Shown here one piece after another: positions 1-8,229 of a stretch of 64,000 nucleotides of DNA. Source of the stretch: Pseudomonas sp. R84 (lineage in GTDB: Bacteria; Pseudomonadota; Gammaproteobacteria; Pseudomonadales; Pseudomonadaceae); contig NZ_CP019426.1 in the NCBI RefSeq assembly GCF_009834515.1, positions 919,501-983,500 of the forward strand. The letters run 5' to 3'. The position numbers were made by a program, and so were the translations under genes. The number at the start of each line of letters is the position of its first letter. Within the stretch, counting starts at the first letter, position 1. The notes beneath the pieces are model-generated. The model was not told where the DNA came from, made no database searches, and was given only the letters and a program-made list of their open reading frames with translations.

Positions 1-456
1 TTTGCGGTTTGCACCGGGGTGATCCACTTCCTCAAATCCCACACCAGCGTTTACTGCCCGATCGAGACCACACTGTACGGCGGAAAAATGGCCCACATTG
101 AGTGGTACAGCAACTTTCAACTGTTCCACGAAGCCGGGAGTGGCCGTTGCTGGCCGGGTGGTCATGCGTCGGGTGGCTTCACCATGCTGGCGCTGTATTT
201 CGTGGCGCGGCGCTATCAATGGCGTTTTTCCAGTGCAATCTTGTGGGGCTCGCTGCTGCTTGGGTTCATTTACGGCACTACTCGCGTCCTGCAGGGCTGG
301 CACTACATGTCCCACACCTTCTGGGCCGGAATCTTCGTGTGGCTGGCGTGTTTGCTGACAGCGCTGGCCTTCTACGGACGGGCGCGGCTGGATGTGCCGG
401 TGCTGAGCAAGCGCACACAGAAAGCGTTCAGTACTCAGCCTGAGATTTCTCTCTGA
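1..456 (+). CDS. PAP2-family phosphatase, 5'-truncated by window edge
   Basis: The reading frame is open from base 1, so the start lies outside the window; about 151 residues are visible. The PAP2 phosphatase signature is present: CWPGGHASGGF corresponds to the family PSGH block, and RVLQGWHYMSHT corresponds to the third block with the catalytic His. At least three hydrophobic segments lie around these, as expected for an integral membrane phosphatase acting on lipid phosphates or pyrophosphates. The convergent neighbour is an ArnT-like glycosyltransferase, so a role in lipid A or undecaprenyl phosphate remodelling is plausible, but the substrate is inferred only from that context. A bidirectional terminator follows 23 bases after the stop. 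Confidence 0.85.
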   Translation, partial: FAVCTGVIHFLKSHTSVYCPIETTLYGGKMAHIEWYSNFQLFHEAGSGRCWPGGHASGGFTMLALYFVARRYQWRFSSAILWGSLLLGFIYGTTRVLQGWHYMSHTFWAGIFVWLACLLTALAFYGRARLDVPVLSKRTQKAFSTQPEISL

Positions 457-479
457 ACCCGTTCGGATGAAATGAAAAA

Positions 480-505
480 CCCGCCAATCACCGGCGGGTT
501 TTTTT
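480..505. terminator. Bidirectional rho-independent terminator
   Basis: A 7-bp GC stem (CCCGCC...GGCGGG) with a short loop is flanked by AAAAA on the left and seven T on the right. It lies between convergent genes and can serve both the phosphatase gene and the minus-strand glycosyltransferase. Confidence 0.85.
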
Positions 506-522
506 ATGTGGCTGCGCAGGCC

Positions 523-1962
523 TCAATAGCCGACGAAGTAATACGCCTGACGCCCGACCATCATGGTCTTGAGTACTTTCAGTGGCGGCGTGGGTTCACT
601 GTCACCAGCCATCACCACGACATGCGAGGGCGAGGCCGTGAGGAAATCTCGCAACTGCGCTTCGGTATCCAGCCCTTTGAGTACTTGCTGGGTATAGAAG
701 ACCGTCGCGCCACCGACCCGCTCGTTGGCCTGAAACAGTGCGACCTGATGTCCGGCGGTTTGCAGCGTCTGAATCTCTGCACTCAATGGCAGGAACGAAA
801 GTTTTTTGTCGGCGTGGGGCAGTGCCCATTGCGCGGCGGCGAGATAACTGCCGATCACCAGCGTGAGCACAGTCACTGCCAATGTCTGACGGTGACGGGC
901 GATTCGGCCTATGAACTGATTGGCGGATTCGTACAGCTTCAATCGTTCGAACAACACGCCTGCATATTCTGCCGCGATCACCGCTGCGGCTGGCGTCATC
1001 GACATCAGGTACACCGTGCGCTTGCTCGACGCCAACGTCAGCATCACGAACTGCGCAACGATCCACAGGCTGAAAAACAGCAAGTAGCGGTTGGCCTTCA
1101 ATTGTTTGCGGAAATGCCAGAGCCCCAGGTACACCAGAATGTTCCACGGCAGGAAGGCTTCCGGCAGTTTGGCGAGGTAGTAATAGAACGGTTCATAGTG
1201 CCCGGCCTCGACGAACGAACCGCTGAAGCGCCCGACACTGTTGGTCAGCAGCACCTCTTTGACGGCCTGCGCGCCGCCGTGCTGGAAGAGGATGACGAGC
1301 CAGATCAGCAGCGGAATCAAACCGAGCAGGGTCAGGAAACCCGGTCGCAGCCAGTCAGCGATTTTCAGTCGTTTGTCCATCAGGTTGTCGGCCAGCAGAT
1401 AGGCGAAAATCACCACGCCCGGCATGGCCAGCCCCAGCACACCCTTGCTCAATGTAGCGATGGCGATCCCAACGACAAACAACAGCGAGTTGCCCGCGGT
1501 CGACGCCCGTTGCGCCTGGAAAAAGGCCAGCAGCGCGGTGGTCACGCCGAGGGCGAGCAACGCGTCCTCACCGACCCCGCGCACGTTGCTCCAGTAACTG
1601 GCCATGGTCGCGAGCAGAATGCCTGCGGTCCAGGCAATCATTTTCGGCCGTTCAAAGCGGCGCAACATGCCGTACAGCAGCATCACACTGAGCAGCCCGG
1701 CCACCGCCGACGCCAGTCGCACGGCCCACGGTGAAACGCCGAACACACGCATGGCGCCAGCATCCAGCCACAGGCTCAGCGGTGGTTTTTCCAGAAACGG
1801 TTCGCCGAACAGGCGAGGCGTCACCCAATCGTTATCAAGGTGCATCTCCATGGCGATCCCGGCGACGCGGGCCTCGGTGGAGCCTTGCAATTGGTGGCCG
1901 CCCAAGCCGAAGAAAAACAGCAGGGCGGCAAGCAGAAACAGCGAAGTGGCGGCACGCGACAT
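523..1962 (-). CDS. ArnT-like family 39/83 glycosyltransferase
   Basis: Membrane glycosyltransferase of about 479 residues with a start chosen at ATG 1962 (MSRAATSLFLLAALL). A TTG start 16 codons upstream is possible but gives a poor N terminus. The first hydrophobic helix is followed by a periplasmic loop with STEARVAGIAMEM and EPFLEKPPLSLW, the acidic and FEKPP blocks typical of ArnT/PMT-type GT-C enzymes. About ten or more further hydrophobic segments follow. These enzymes move a sugar from an undecaprenyl- or dolichyl-phosphate carrier to a lipid or protein on the periplasmic face. Whether this one adds aminoarabinose to lipid A cannot be told from the sequence. Gene order with a PAP2 phosphatase supports an envelope lipid or glycan role. 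Confidence 0.85.
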   Translation of the reverse strand: MSRAATSLFLLAALLFFFGLGGHQLQGSTEARVAGIAMEMHLDNDWVTPRLFGEPFLEKPPLSLWLDAGAMRVFGVSPWAVRLASAVAGLLSVMLLYGMLRRFERPKMIAWTAGILLATMASYWSNVRGVGEDALLALGVTTALLAFFQAQRASTAGNSLLFVVGIAIATLSKGVLGLAMPGVVIFAYLLADNLMDKRLKIADWLRPGFLTLLGLIPLLIWLVILFQHGGAQAVKEVLLTNSVGRFSGSFVEAGHYEPFYYYLAKLPEAFLPWNILVYLGLWHFRKQLKANRYLLFFSLWIVAQFVMLTLASSKRTVYLMSMTPAAAVIAAEYAGVLFERLKLYESANQFIGRIARHRQTLAVTVLTLVIGSYLAAAQWALPHADKKLSFLPLSAEIQTLQTAGHQVALFQANERVGGATVFYTQQVLKGLDTEAQLRDFLTASPSHVVVMAGDSEPTPPLKVLKTMMVGRQAYYFVGY

Positions 1963-2029
1963 GGCTTTCAGGCAACCGGAAGGGGCGGGAGCCTGAGCAT
2001 ACGGCGGCAATCCTGAATAAATTGTGAAG

Positions 2030-2617
2030 CTAGGCCAGTTGTCGTGACCAACGCTTCTCCGGCGTTTCGAACAGCGGATTGACCAGGGCCGTCAGCACAT
2101 GATCCTGCCAGCGCCCGGCAATGTTCAGATACGCCTTGGCGTAACCCTCGCGTTCGAAGCCCAGACGCTCAAGCAAGCGCTCACTGCGCTCATTGCCGGG
2201 AATGTAGTTAGCCATGATCCGATGCAGGTTCTGGATATCGAACATGTAGTCGATGCCAGCCTCCAGCGCTTCATGCATCAAGCCCTGTCCCTGTTGGGCT
2301 TCATCAATGTGATAGCCCAGATAACACGCCTGAAAGGCCCCGCGAATAATGCCGCTGAAGTTGCAGGCGCCGATCATTTGCTGGCCGTCCGGGGTCAACA
2401 GCGCGAAGTGCATGGCCAGCCCGGCCTCGAATGCGCTGGCCTGTATTTCAAGGCGTCGGCGAATCTGCTCGGTGGAAAAATATTCGGTGGTGCGGATCGG
2501 CGACCATGGCGCGAGGTGGCGCCGGTTGCGCTGGTAGAACTCGCTTTCAAGTTAGGCTTGTTCCGGAGACAGTATCGCGAGCGTCAGGCGTTGGCAGGGC
2601 AGGGTCAACAGCGGCAT
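2030..2617 (-). pseudogene. rimJ: RimJ-like GNAT acetyltransferase interrupted by in-frame TAA
   Basis: Reading from ATG 2617, which has a GGAG ribosome site 8 bases upstream, the frame gives MPLLTLPCQRLTLAILSPEQ-A and then a TAA at 2554-2552. The same frame continues without interruption as LESEFYQRNRRHLAPWSP and onward to residue 195. The downstream part has the GNAT acetyl-CoA block (QQGQGLMHEALEAG) and the C-terminal RSERLLERLGFEREG segment typical of RimJ/RimL ribosomal-protein N-acetyltransferases. No other start gives a full-length product; an internal ATG at 2413 would lose about 68 residues of the fold. The gene is therefore either a recent nonsense pseudogene or carries a sequencing error. 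Confidence 0.8.
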
Positions 2618-2709
2618 CGGATACTCCGGAGTGGCGGATCTTCCGGCAGGTTGGCGCACTCACCTGTGGGAGAGCAAGCCCTCACAGGCTGACGCGGTAA
2701 ATCCGAGGC

Positions 2710-2735
2710 AAAAAAAAGCCCGCAGGAGCGCGGGC
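2710..2735 (-). terminator. Rho-independent terminator, minus strand
   Basis: GCCCGC-AGGAGC-GCGGGC hairpin with eight A on the left, i.e. a U tract on the minus transcript. It lies about 140 bases beyond the stop of the DUF6124 gene. Confidence 0.8.
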
Positions 2736-2876
2736 GAACCGTAGTTTCTTGAATGAGCGAGCGGACTGTACAAGGCTTGGCCGCGCAGCTGCAGTGAAGA
2801 AAAATTCATCTCGATGGGCGGCTCGGCGTTGTCCGATGCTCACCCGAGCGACGGTGCGACTCTACAGTTTCACCCG

Positions 2877-3248
2877 TCAATGGCGGGTTTCAGGCCCGCT
2901 GGTTTGCGGTCCCTGCGGGTCAAGATTGTCCCGCGCCCGGCAGACCAGGATCTCGGCCAGTGCGCTCAGTTGCTTCATGGCCACCGCCACATGGCGTTTC
3001 GAGCCGTCGAACTCATCGGTAAGGTTTGCGCTGATGGCGACGAGGGAGTCGAGAATCTCGCTGGCGTGGGTGAGCAGGGTCAGTGTGTCGACATCGTCGC
3101 GCACCCTGATGAGTTGATTGAGCGGGACGCTACGCCGCCGACGGGTCGCCTCGGCGCGTGCGGTGGTGTTCGACTGAGGTTGGGTGCTGGAAGCGGGCGC
3201 GTCGGAAGGTGCCGAGCCAACCAGCGAAAGTTGTGGGGTCTTTTTCAT
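2877..3248 (-). CDS. DUF6124-family small protein
   Basis: 123 residues from ATG 3248 (MKKTPQLSLVG), preferred because GGAG lies 8 bases upstream; an in-frame ATG at 3272 has no ribosome site. A low-complexity Ser/Gln/Thr-rich N terminus is followed by a helical part with DDVDTLTLLTHASEILDSLV, DEFDGSKRHVAVAMKQ and LVCRARDNLDP. This matches my recollection of the Pseudomonas-restricted DUF6124 (older name DUF3077-like) family, where these blocks are conserved. Such proteins occur in many copies per genome and have no known function. It is monocistronic with its own terminator. Confidence 0.7.
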   Translation of the reverse strand: MKKTPQLSLVGSAPSDAPASSTQPQSNTTARAEATRRRRSVPLNQLIRVRDDVDTLTLLTHASEILDSLVAISANLTDEFDGSKRHVAVAMKQLSALAEILVCRARDNLDPQGPQTSGPETRH

Positions 3249-3424
3249 GACGTAGCTCCGTGGAGTGAACATTCACTGCAGTTGCGGCTGCCAAACCGTC
3301 CGTTGGATGGCAGTGGTCGTGGAGGGTAACGTCCTGAGGAACTGTCCACCAGTTCACCAAAGTCGACGCGTGTTGCGGGAATTTTCCTAGGACGTTCGGT
3401 GTGGGAAGGAGGAGCCGGCCCCAC

Positions 3425-4831
3425 TCAAGGCATATGGTCAGCGGCAAAATCAGCTTCTGACCGGGCGCGCAAACGGCCCTTGCGACAAGCCACCTGGAAG
3501 CGCTCGAAGTCGCGTTCGTTTTGTGCGGTGTAACTTTGCGCGTACTTCAGCAGCGCATCCGCCAGCGCATCGCCTTTGCCAATGTAACCGCTGATTTGCG
3601 CCGCGAGGCCGGATGCCTTGGCATGTGCCCGGGCGAGGGCTCGGCCGCACACACGTCCATAGGCGGCGAAGGTTTCGGCGTCGAAGGTCTCAAGCTCAGC
3701 GGAGATTTTCATGTCGCGCAGTTGCCGCACATAGAAGTGCCGACCGCTGGGACCGGTGGTCCAGCCGAGAAAAAGATCGCTGGCGGCCTGCATCAACCGC
3801 TGCCCCTCGACCACTCGTTGGCCTTCGTGGCGCGTGCGCGATTTGACTTTGACGTAATCGGCGAGCACCGAACGTCGCGCTTCCTTGAACTGCAGAAACA
3901 ACGGAAATTCCTGATCGTCGGTCAACAGCGCCACCAGGCAGCGCGTACCGACACTGCCGACGCCGACCACTTTGAAGGCCATGTCCTGGGCGTGAAAGCG
4001 TGATAGCAGCTCGCGACGGTCAGGTTGCAGCGTGTTTCGATAATCACGCATGAACGCATCGTATAGAGGTCGCCAGTCTGACAACCGCAGCCAGTCATCG
4101 TCGGCGTCCAGCAGCGTGGTGTTTTTGTGCAGGTGGAAAATTTCCGGCAGGTCATCGCGAATAATCAGACGACCACTGGCATCGCGTTCACTGATTTTAG
4201 GCAACAGCTCGGCGTGGGTACGCCGCTCAGACTTTTCGATGGCGCGCTCCACATGTTCGAGGGTACTTTTGCGCGCCTGAGCGAGCAGATCGTTGTAGCT
4301 GATGGATTCGTACCAGTTTTCCAGCGAACTCTGTTCGGCGCATTCCAGCAACGTCGTCTGATAGGCGCCGACCATTTCACGGCACACCTGTTCCTCGACC
4401 GATTCGCCGTGGCGCAAATCGCGGGCAGCCACCACGAAACTCGCCGCGAGACGCTTCAGATCCCACTCCCACGGCCCGGGATGTGCTTCGTCGAAATCGT
4501 TGACGCTGAACAGCAGATTGCGCTCAGGCGTGGCGAAACCGCCGAAATTCATCAGATGGCAGTCACCACAGATGGGCAAGTTCAGGCCCATGTTCGCCGT
4601 GCCCGACAAATCGTGCGCCTGCAACAAGGCATTGCCGCGAAAGAACGTGAACGGCGACACCAGCATGCGCCCGTAACGCAGCTCGACCAGCGACGCGACG
4701 CGGCCCTGGCTGGAGGCCTTGGTCAACGGAATCGGGTCACGGTTCATTTTGCCGGTGGATGCCTGAGCGCTGCGCGGGCACTTCTTGCGCGCGTCTTTGC
4801 CTTGTTGCATGCGATCTTTGAGTGCGGTCAT
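3425..4831 (-). CDS. DUF2252 family protein
   Basis: About 468 residues from ATG 4831 (MTALKDRMQQGKD). Upstream in-frame starts would run into the 5' end of the divergent transporter gene. Conserved DUF2252 blocks are visible: FTFFRGNALLQAHDL, ICGDCHLMNFGGF, FSVNDFDEAHPGPWEWDLKRLAAS and VGVGSVGTRC. The GDxHxxNFG and NDFDE motifs recall the catalytic and metal-binding loops of aminoglycoside-phosphotransferase-like kinases, so a kinase-like fold is likely from family knowledge. No substrate is known. The protein is soluble with no signal peptide. It is divergent from the EamA transporter with about 140 bases between starts. Confidence 0.8.
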   Translation of the reverse strand: MTALKDRMQQGKDARKKCPRSAQASTGKMNRDPIPLTKASSQGRVASLVELRYGRMLVSPFTFFRGNALLQAHDLSGTANMGLNLPICGDCHLMNFGGFATPERNLLFSVNDFDEAHPGPWEWDLKRLAASFVVAARDLRHGESVEEQVCREMVGAYQTTLLECAEQSSLENWYESISYNDLLAQARKSTLEHVERAIEKSERRTHAELLPKISERDASGRLIIRDDLPEIFHLHKNTTLLDADDDWLRLSDWRPLYDAFMRDYRNTLQPDRRELLSRFHAQDMAFKVVGVGSVGTRCLVALLTDDQEFPLFLQFKEARRSVLADYVKVKSRTRHEGQRVVEGQRLMQAASDLFLGWTTGPSGRHFYVRQLRDMKISAELETFDAETFAAYGRVCGRALARAHAKASGLAAQISGYIGKGDALADALLKYAQSYTAQNERDFERFQVACRKGRLRARSEADFAADHMP

Positions 4832-4973
4832 GGGGGCTCGGTCTGGCGTAAGGGCGCTGTGAGTGTAGAAGTGCTTCCGGGGTTTATCCGCTGGCTTGAG
4901 TCCGGTGACGTGAACTCTGAGTTTTGCCATGATCATTGCCGGTATTCCATCGGCCCGAGCGAGTGATCCCGTC

Positions 4974-6014
4974 ATGAATGTGAGCGTGCTTTACGCGTTG
5001 GTTGCGGCAGCATTGTTTGGCGCCAGTACGCCACTCGCCAAGCTGCTGGGGGTGCAGATTTCGCCGATTCTACTGGCCGGGTTGCTCTATCTGGGCAGCG
5101 GGCTGGGTTTGACCGTCCTGCGTGTTGCCCGCGATCGAGGTTGGCAGCGTTCCGGACTCGGCACCGGCGAATGGCCGTGGCTGATCGGTGCCATCGGCTT
5201 CGGCGGTGTGCTGGCGCCGGTGGCATTGATGTTCGGTTTGACCAGAACCTCCGGCGCGAGCGCGTCACTGATGCTCAATCTGGAATCAGTGCTCACGGCA
5301 CTGCTGGCGTGGCTAGTGTTCAAGGAAAACGCCGATCGGCGAATCGTGATCGGCATGCTCGCCATCGTGGCCGGCGGTGTCGTGTTGTCCTGGCCGCAAG
5401 AGGCCGTGTCGGCGCAAGATTGCACAGGCCCGCTGGCCGTCGCGTTCGCCTGCTTTTGCTGGGCCATCGACAACAACCTGACGCGTAAGGTCTCTGCCTC
5501 GGATGCACTGTTTATCGCGGGCAGCAAAGGTCTTGTGGCGGGAGTGGTCAACTGCGGCCTGGCCTTGTTCATCGGCAAACAACTGCCCGCAGCCGACTCG
5601 CTGGTGCCCATCCTGCTGGTCGGGTTTCTCGGCTACGGCGTCAGCCTGGTGATGTTCGTCCTCGCCCTGCGCGGGCTGGGCAGTGCGCGCACCGGCGCGT
5701 ACTTTTCCACCGCGCCGTTTCTGGGCGCAGCGATCTCGATTCTGCTACTGGGCGAGTCGGTATCGCTGATGTTCCTGCTCGCTGCGGCGTTAATGGCCGT
5801 GGGGGTATGGATTCACCTGATGGAGAACCATAGTCATGAGCATCAGCACGAGCGGCTCGAGCATGAACATCGCCACATACACGATGAGCATCATCAGCAT
5901 ACGCATGGGTTCGACTGGGATGGAACGGAGCCGCATAGTCATCCGCATGTGCATACGCCGATGCGTCACCGGCATGCGCATTTTCCGGATGTGCATCATC
6001 GGCATGAGCATTGA
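4974..6014 (+). CDS. EamA/DMT-family transporter with His-rich C-terminal tail
   Basis: About 346 residues from ATG 4974 (MNVSVLYALVAAALFGAS), giving an N terminus directly at the first membrane helix. Ten hydrophobic segments in two EamA repeats follow (GASTPLAKLL in the first; GYGVSLVMFVLALRGLGSARTGAYFSTAP in two pieces in the second). After the last helix (residue ~285) the protein ends in about 60 residues dense in His (HSHEHQHERLEHEHRH, HPHVHTPMRHRHAH). Such tails bind divalent metals, so nickel, zinc or cobalt handling is an attractive inference, but EamA substrates are very diverse. The tail may instead be a cytoplasmic metal buffer. Confidence 0.85.
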   Translation: MNVSVLYALVAAALFGASTPLAKLLGVQISPILLAGLLYLGSGLGLTVLRVARDRGWQRSGLGTGEWPWLIGAIGFGGVLAPVALMFGLTRTSGASASLMLNLESVLTALLAWLVFKENADRRIVIGMLAIVAGGVVLSWPQEAVSAQDCTGPLAVAFACFCWAIDNNLTRKVSASDALFIAGSKGLVAGVVNCGLALFIGKQLPAADSLVPILLVGFLGYGVSLVMFVLALRGLGSARTGAYFSTAPFLGAAISILLLGESVSLMFLLAAALMAVGVWIHLMENHSHEHQHERLEHEHRHIHDEHHQHTHGFDWDGTEPHSHPHVHTPMRHRHAHFPDVHHRHEH

Positions 6015-6071
6015 AGTGTGTGGGGAGGGATTGGTTTTTTGCGGTGGGGGCTGGATGGGACGGTTAGATGC

Positions 6072-6100
6072 GACAAAGCCCGCACTTGGCGGGCTTTGTC
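6072..6100. terminator. Strong bidirectional hairpin, former ssrA terminator
   Basis: A 12-bp perfect stem (GACAAAGCCCGC...) with a 5-base loop. It follows the transporter gene on the plus strand. On the minus strand it lies just beyond the attL copy of the tmRNA 3' end, so before integration it was probably the terminator of ssrA (inference). Confidence 0.8.
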
Positions 6101-6115
6101 GTTGAGAGTTGGTGG

Positions 6116-6136
6116 GCCGGGGGGATTTGAACCCCC
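6116..6136 (-). repeat. attL core, 21-bp tmRNA 3'-end repeat
   Basis: Begins GCCGGGGGGATTTG and ends AACCCCC; identical over 21 bases to 46090-46110. The flanking TGGTGG- differs from the functional copy by one missing base (TGGTGGA), so this host-side CCA end has drifted, as expected once it was no longer part of the working ssrA gene. Confidence 0.9.
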
Positions 6137-6161
6137 ATCCAACCCTAATGCCGGTTAGCTT

Positions 6162-6191
6162 TCAGGAGAGGTGCTGCCATATTGCTGTCAT
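6162..6191 (-). CDS. Possible 9-codon mini-ORF next to attL
   Basis: On the minus strand a perfect Shine-Dalgarno (GAGGAGGAGA at 6208-6199) lies 7 bases before ATG 6191. The ORF reads MTAIWQHLS and ends in TGA, 25 bases before the attL core. The strength of the ribosome site is the only argument; there is no family and no coding statistic for nine codons. If transcribed, the RNA would run through the tRNA-like T-arm into the hairpin at 6072-6100. It could be a leader peptide, a phage attP-region peptide, or chance. Confidence 0.25.
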   Translation of the reverse strand: MTAIWQHLS

Positions 6192-6242
6192 TTCGATGTC
6201 TCCTCCTCGAAGGGGCTCTGTGCTAACCTACGATGTCATGTG

Positions 6243-6266
6243 TCAAGCTCTTAAGTAGAGGCTTGA
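6243..6266. promoter_or_regulatory. Inverted repeat upstream of ATPase gene
   Basis: TCAAGC ... GCTTGA arms separated by 12 bases (itself partly symmetric, CTTAAGTAG), 39 bases before the GTG start of the AAA-ATPase gene. The position fits an operator for the two-gene unit; no regulator is known. Confidence 0.3.
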
Positions 6267-6304
6267 GAGAGAATATCTAGCGCAATCTTTCGGGAAAAAT
6301 CCGC

Positions 6305-7579
6305 GTGATAAATCAGATTACGATAGAAAATTTTAAATCCATCAATAAGGTTGATCTAAAATTAGGCCGATTAAATGTATTTATCGGTGAAAATGGCGCT
6401 GGGAAAAGTAATATTCTAGAAGCTATAGCGTTTGCTGGGGCTGCGTCTGCAAAAAAGCTTGATAATGAATTCCTTGCGTCACGTGGGATTCGAGTGACTG
6501 AGCCGAAGTTAATGCAGTCCGCTTTCGAAGAAGCTGGTAAAGAGTATACAAAATTCTCCATTCTAGTGGATGGAGGTAGCGTTACATATAGAATCAATAA
6601 TTCTGGAGACGCATATTCAAAGTGGGAGTGCGTTTCCGCTATTGAAGTTGACGAGAATGCCCCTCGTAGCCTTCCAAAAATAGCTGGCAATGTTGCTGGA
6701 GATCCGGAGGACTTCATGAGTATCATGGAGTCTTTTATGAATTCTCCTGACATTCGTCAAAAAGATAAAAATGAAGTAATAGCGAAAATGTTTCAAAATA
6801 TGAACAAGGGTGTAGGGAAGAAGTCTGCACTTGGGAGTTCTATCGACTTTGATGATAAAAGTGTCTTGGGGAAATACTTTTCTGGTCGTCATGAGGTAAT
6901 TAATTATACTAGAAAAGCTTTATCTAAGTTCATAATTTTCTCTCCGGAGAATACTTCGTTAAGGGAGTTTTTAAAAGACGGCCAGATATTGCCTCTTGGT
7001 ATTAATGGTGAGGGTCTTTTAAAATTGATGGAGGTTGAATTTGTTGAGAGAGGAGAAGAATATCAACGCGAACTAAACGATTTTCTTTCGGTTTTTGGTT
7101 GGTTTCGAGCGATAGATTTTGTTGATAACGATACCGCAGGATTTTCGTTGGAAGTTAGTGATAGGTATATTTGCAAAAAAAATAACTCTTTTGACATAAA
7201 GGGTGCGAACGAAGGTTTTCTGTTTTTGATGTTTTATTTTGCGCTTTTCTCTTCTTCTTACACTCCAAGCTTTTTTGCTATTGATAATATTGATGCTTCT
7301 TTGAATCCAAAGTTATGTAGGCGTCTGGTTGAGCAGCTTAATATGCTCGCAGTGAATCACGAAAAGCAAGTTATCTTGACGACGCATAATCCTGCAGTGC
7401 TTGATGGTATCAACCTTGATGATGATCAACAGCGTCTGTTCATCATTTCGAGAGATGATGAAGGTGCCACAGAAATTCGTCGTGCGACTAAGCCGCGGTC
7501 TCATGAAAAAGCTCCGATTGTTAAGTTGTCAGAAGCTTTCATTAGAGGATCATTGGGTGGACTTCCAAAAGGATTTTAA
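6305..7579 (+). CDS. AAA-ATPase (AAA_15/21, OLD-like) of candidate two-gene defence system
   Basis: 424 residues from GTG 6305; no ATG gives a complete Walker region. The N terminus ITIENFKSINKVDLKLGRLN followed by Walker A GENGAGKSN (28-36) is typical of OLD/RloA/AAA_15-type SMC-like ATPases. A signature-like GANEG segment precedes Walker B at FFAIDNIDASLNP (D327), followed by the switch TTHNPAVLDG. The usual Walker B glutamate position carries N328, though D330 is close. A long middle insertion separates the two halves. The next gene starts 2 bases after the stop and encodes a TOPRIM-like protein, so the two should act together, as in AriA/AriB (PARIS), AbiL-type or OLD systems. The gene is very AT-rich compared with the host. 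A defence function is inferred. Confidence 0.75.
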   Translation: MINQITIENFKSINKVDLKLGRLNVFIGENGAGKSNILEAIAFAGAASAKKLDNEFLASRGIRVTEPKLMQSAFEEAGKEYTKFSILVDGGSVTYRINNSGDAYSKWECVSAIEVDENAPRSLPKIAGNVAGDPEDFMSIMESFMNSPDIRQKDKNEVIAKMFQNMNKGVGKKSALGSSIDFDDKSVLGKYFSGRHEVINYTRKALSKFIIFSPENTSLREFLKDGQILPLGINGEGLLKLMEVEFVERGEEYQRELNDFLSVFGWFRAIDFVDNDTAGFSLEVSDRYICKKNNSFDIKGANEGFLFLMFYFALFSSSYTPSFFAIDNIDASLNPKLCRRLVEQLNMLAVNHEKQVILTTHNPAVLDGINLDDDQQRLFIISRDDEGATEIRRATKPRSHEKAPIVKLSEAFIRGSLGGLPKGF

Positions 7580-7581
7580 GG

Positions 7582-8229
7582 ATGCCTAGTTTTGCTCTGT
7601 TTGCTGAAGGAATTACCGATCAGGTTGTTCTCGAAAAAATTATAAAAGTTTTCTATAAGGGTATTAGTGATACTGGTGTGGTAGTTAATTGTCTTCAGCC
7701 GACGAGAGATGCTACTGATGTATCGCGGCAGCAAGAAGGCGATTATGGGGGGTGGCAGCAGGTGCTGGAGCATTGCTCTATATCTGATAATCTACATGAG
7801 GCTTTTTCTCTGAATGATTATGTAGTAGTCCATCTTGATTCGGATGTAGCGGATAGTGATTGTTCTCCTGTCGACCCAACTCAGGATTTGGAAGATATTG
7901 TAATTGGAGTAGAGCAAATGATCATCGACAGCGTAGAGCCTGAGCTCCTTGAAATATACTCTGGGCGATTTATATTGGCGGTGGCTGTGCAGTCTACGGA
8001 TTGTTGGTTGCTACCATTATTTACAAATATCGCACATGAGAGAACTACGATAAATAGCTGTGAGGGTAAACTAGGCATGGTTCTACGTCGTAGTAAAAAA
8101 TATTATAAAAAGGATGGGCCGTGCTATTTAGACCTCGTTAAAGAAATAAAAAAACGGGCTCATTTAACGCAGATGTCTAGTTGCTCTCCTAGTCTCACTC
8201 GATTTCTTGAGGCTCTTCCCCCTGCTTAG
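7582..8229 (+). CDS. TOPRIM-like (DUF4276/4435-like) partner protein
   Basis: 215 residues, starting 2 bases after the ATPase stop, hence translationally coupled. TOPRIM-like features: a hydrophobic strand then AEGITD with E9 and D13, a second strand ending HLDSDVAD with D86 and D88, and STDCWLLPL (138-146), the segment that in DUF4276/RloB-like proteins contributes a further acidic residue. These acidic positions fit a divalent-metal nuclease centre. Length is shorter than AriB and than OLD-family C-terminal domains. The composition is AT-rich like the ATPase gene. The stop overlaps the stop of the convergent integrase gene by two bases. The fold assignment is by eye; I am fairly sure of the EGxTD and DxD motifs, less of the exact family. 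Confidence 0.6.
   Translation: MPSFALFAEGITDQVVLEKIIKVFYKGISDTGVVVNCLQPTRDATDVSRQQEGDYGGWQQVLEHCSISDNLHEAFSLNDYVVVHLDSDVADSDCSPVDPTQDLEDIVIGVEQMIIDSVEPELLEIYSGRFILAVAVQSTDCWLLPLFTNIAHERTTINSCEGKLGMVLRRSKKYYKKDGPCYLDLVKEIKKRAHLTQMSSCSPSLTRFLEALPPA

Noticed and set aside
472..1734. 420-codon plus-strand ORF opposite the ArnT-like gene
   Set aside because: Gln/His/Arg-rich shadow starting in the terminator.
4127..4966. 279-codon plus-strand ORF opposite DUF2252
   Set aside because: Antisense shadow without recognisable domain.
6111..6210. A complete tRNA or second tmRNA at attL
   Set aside because: Only the T-arm, CCA and a possible variable arm can be drawn. There is no matching 5' acceptor or anticodon arm, so it is an attachment remnant.
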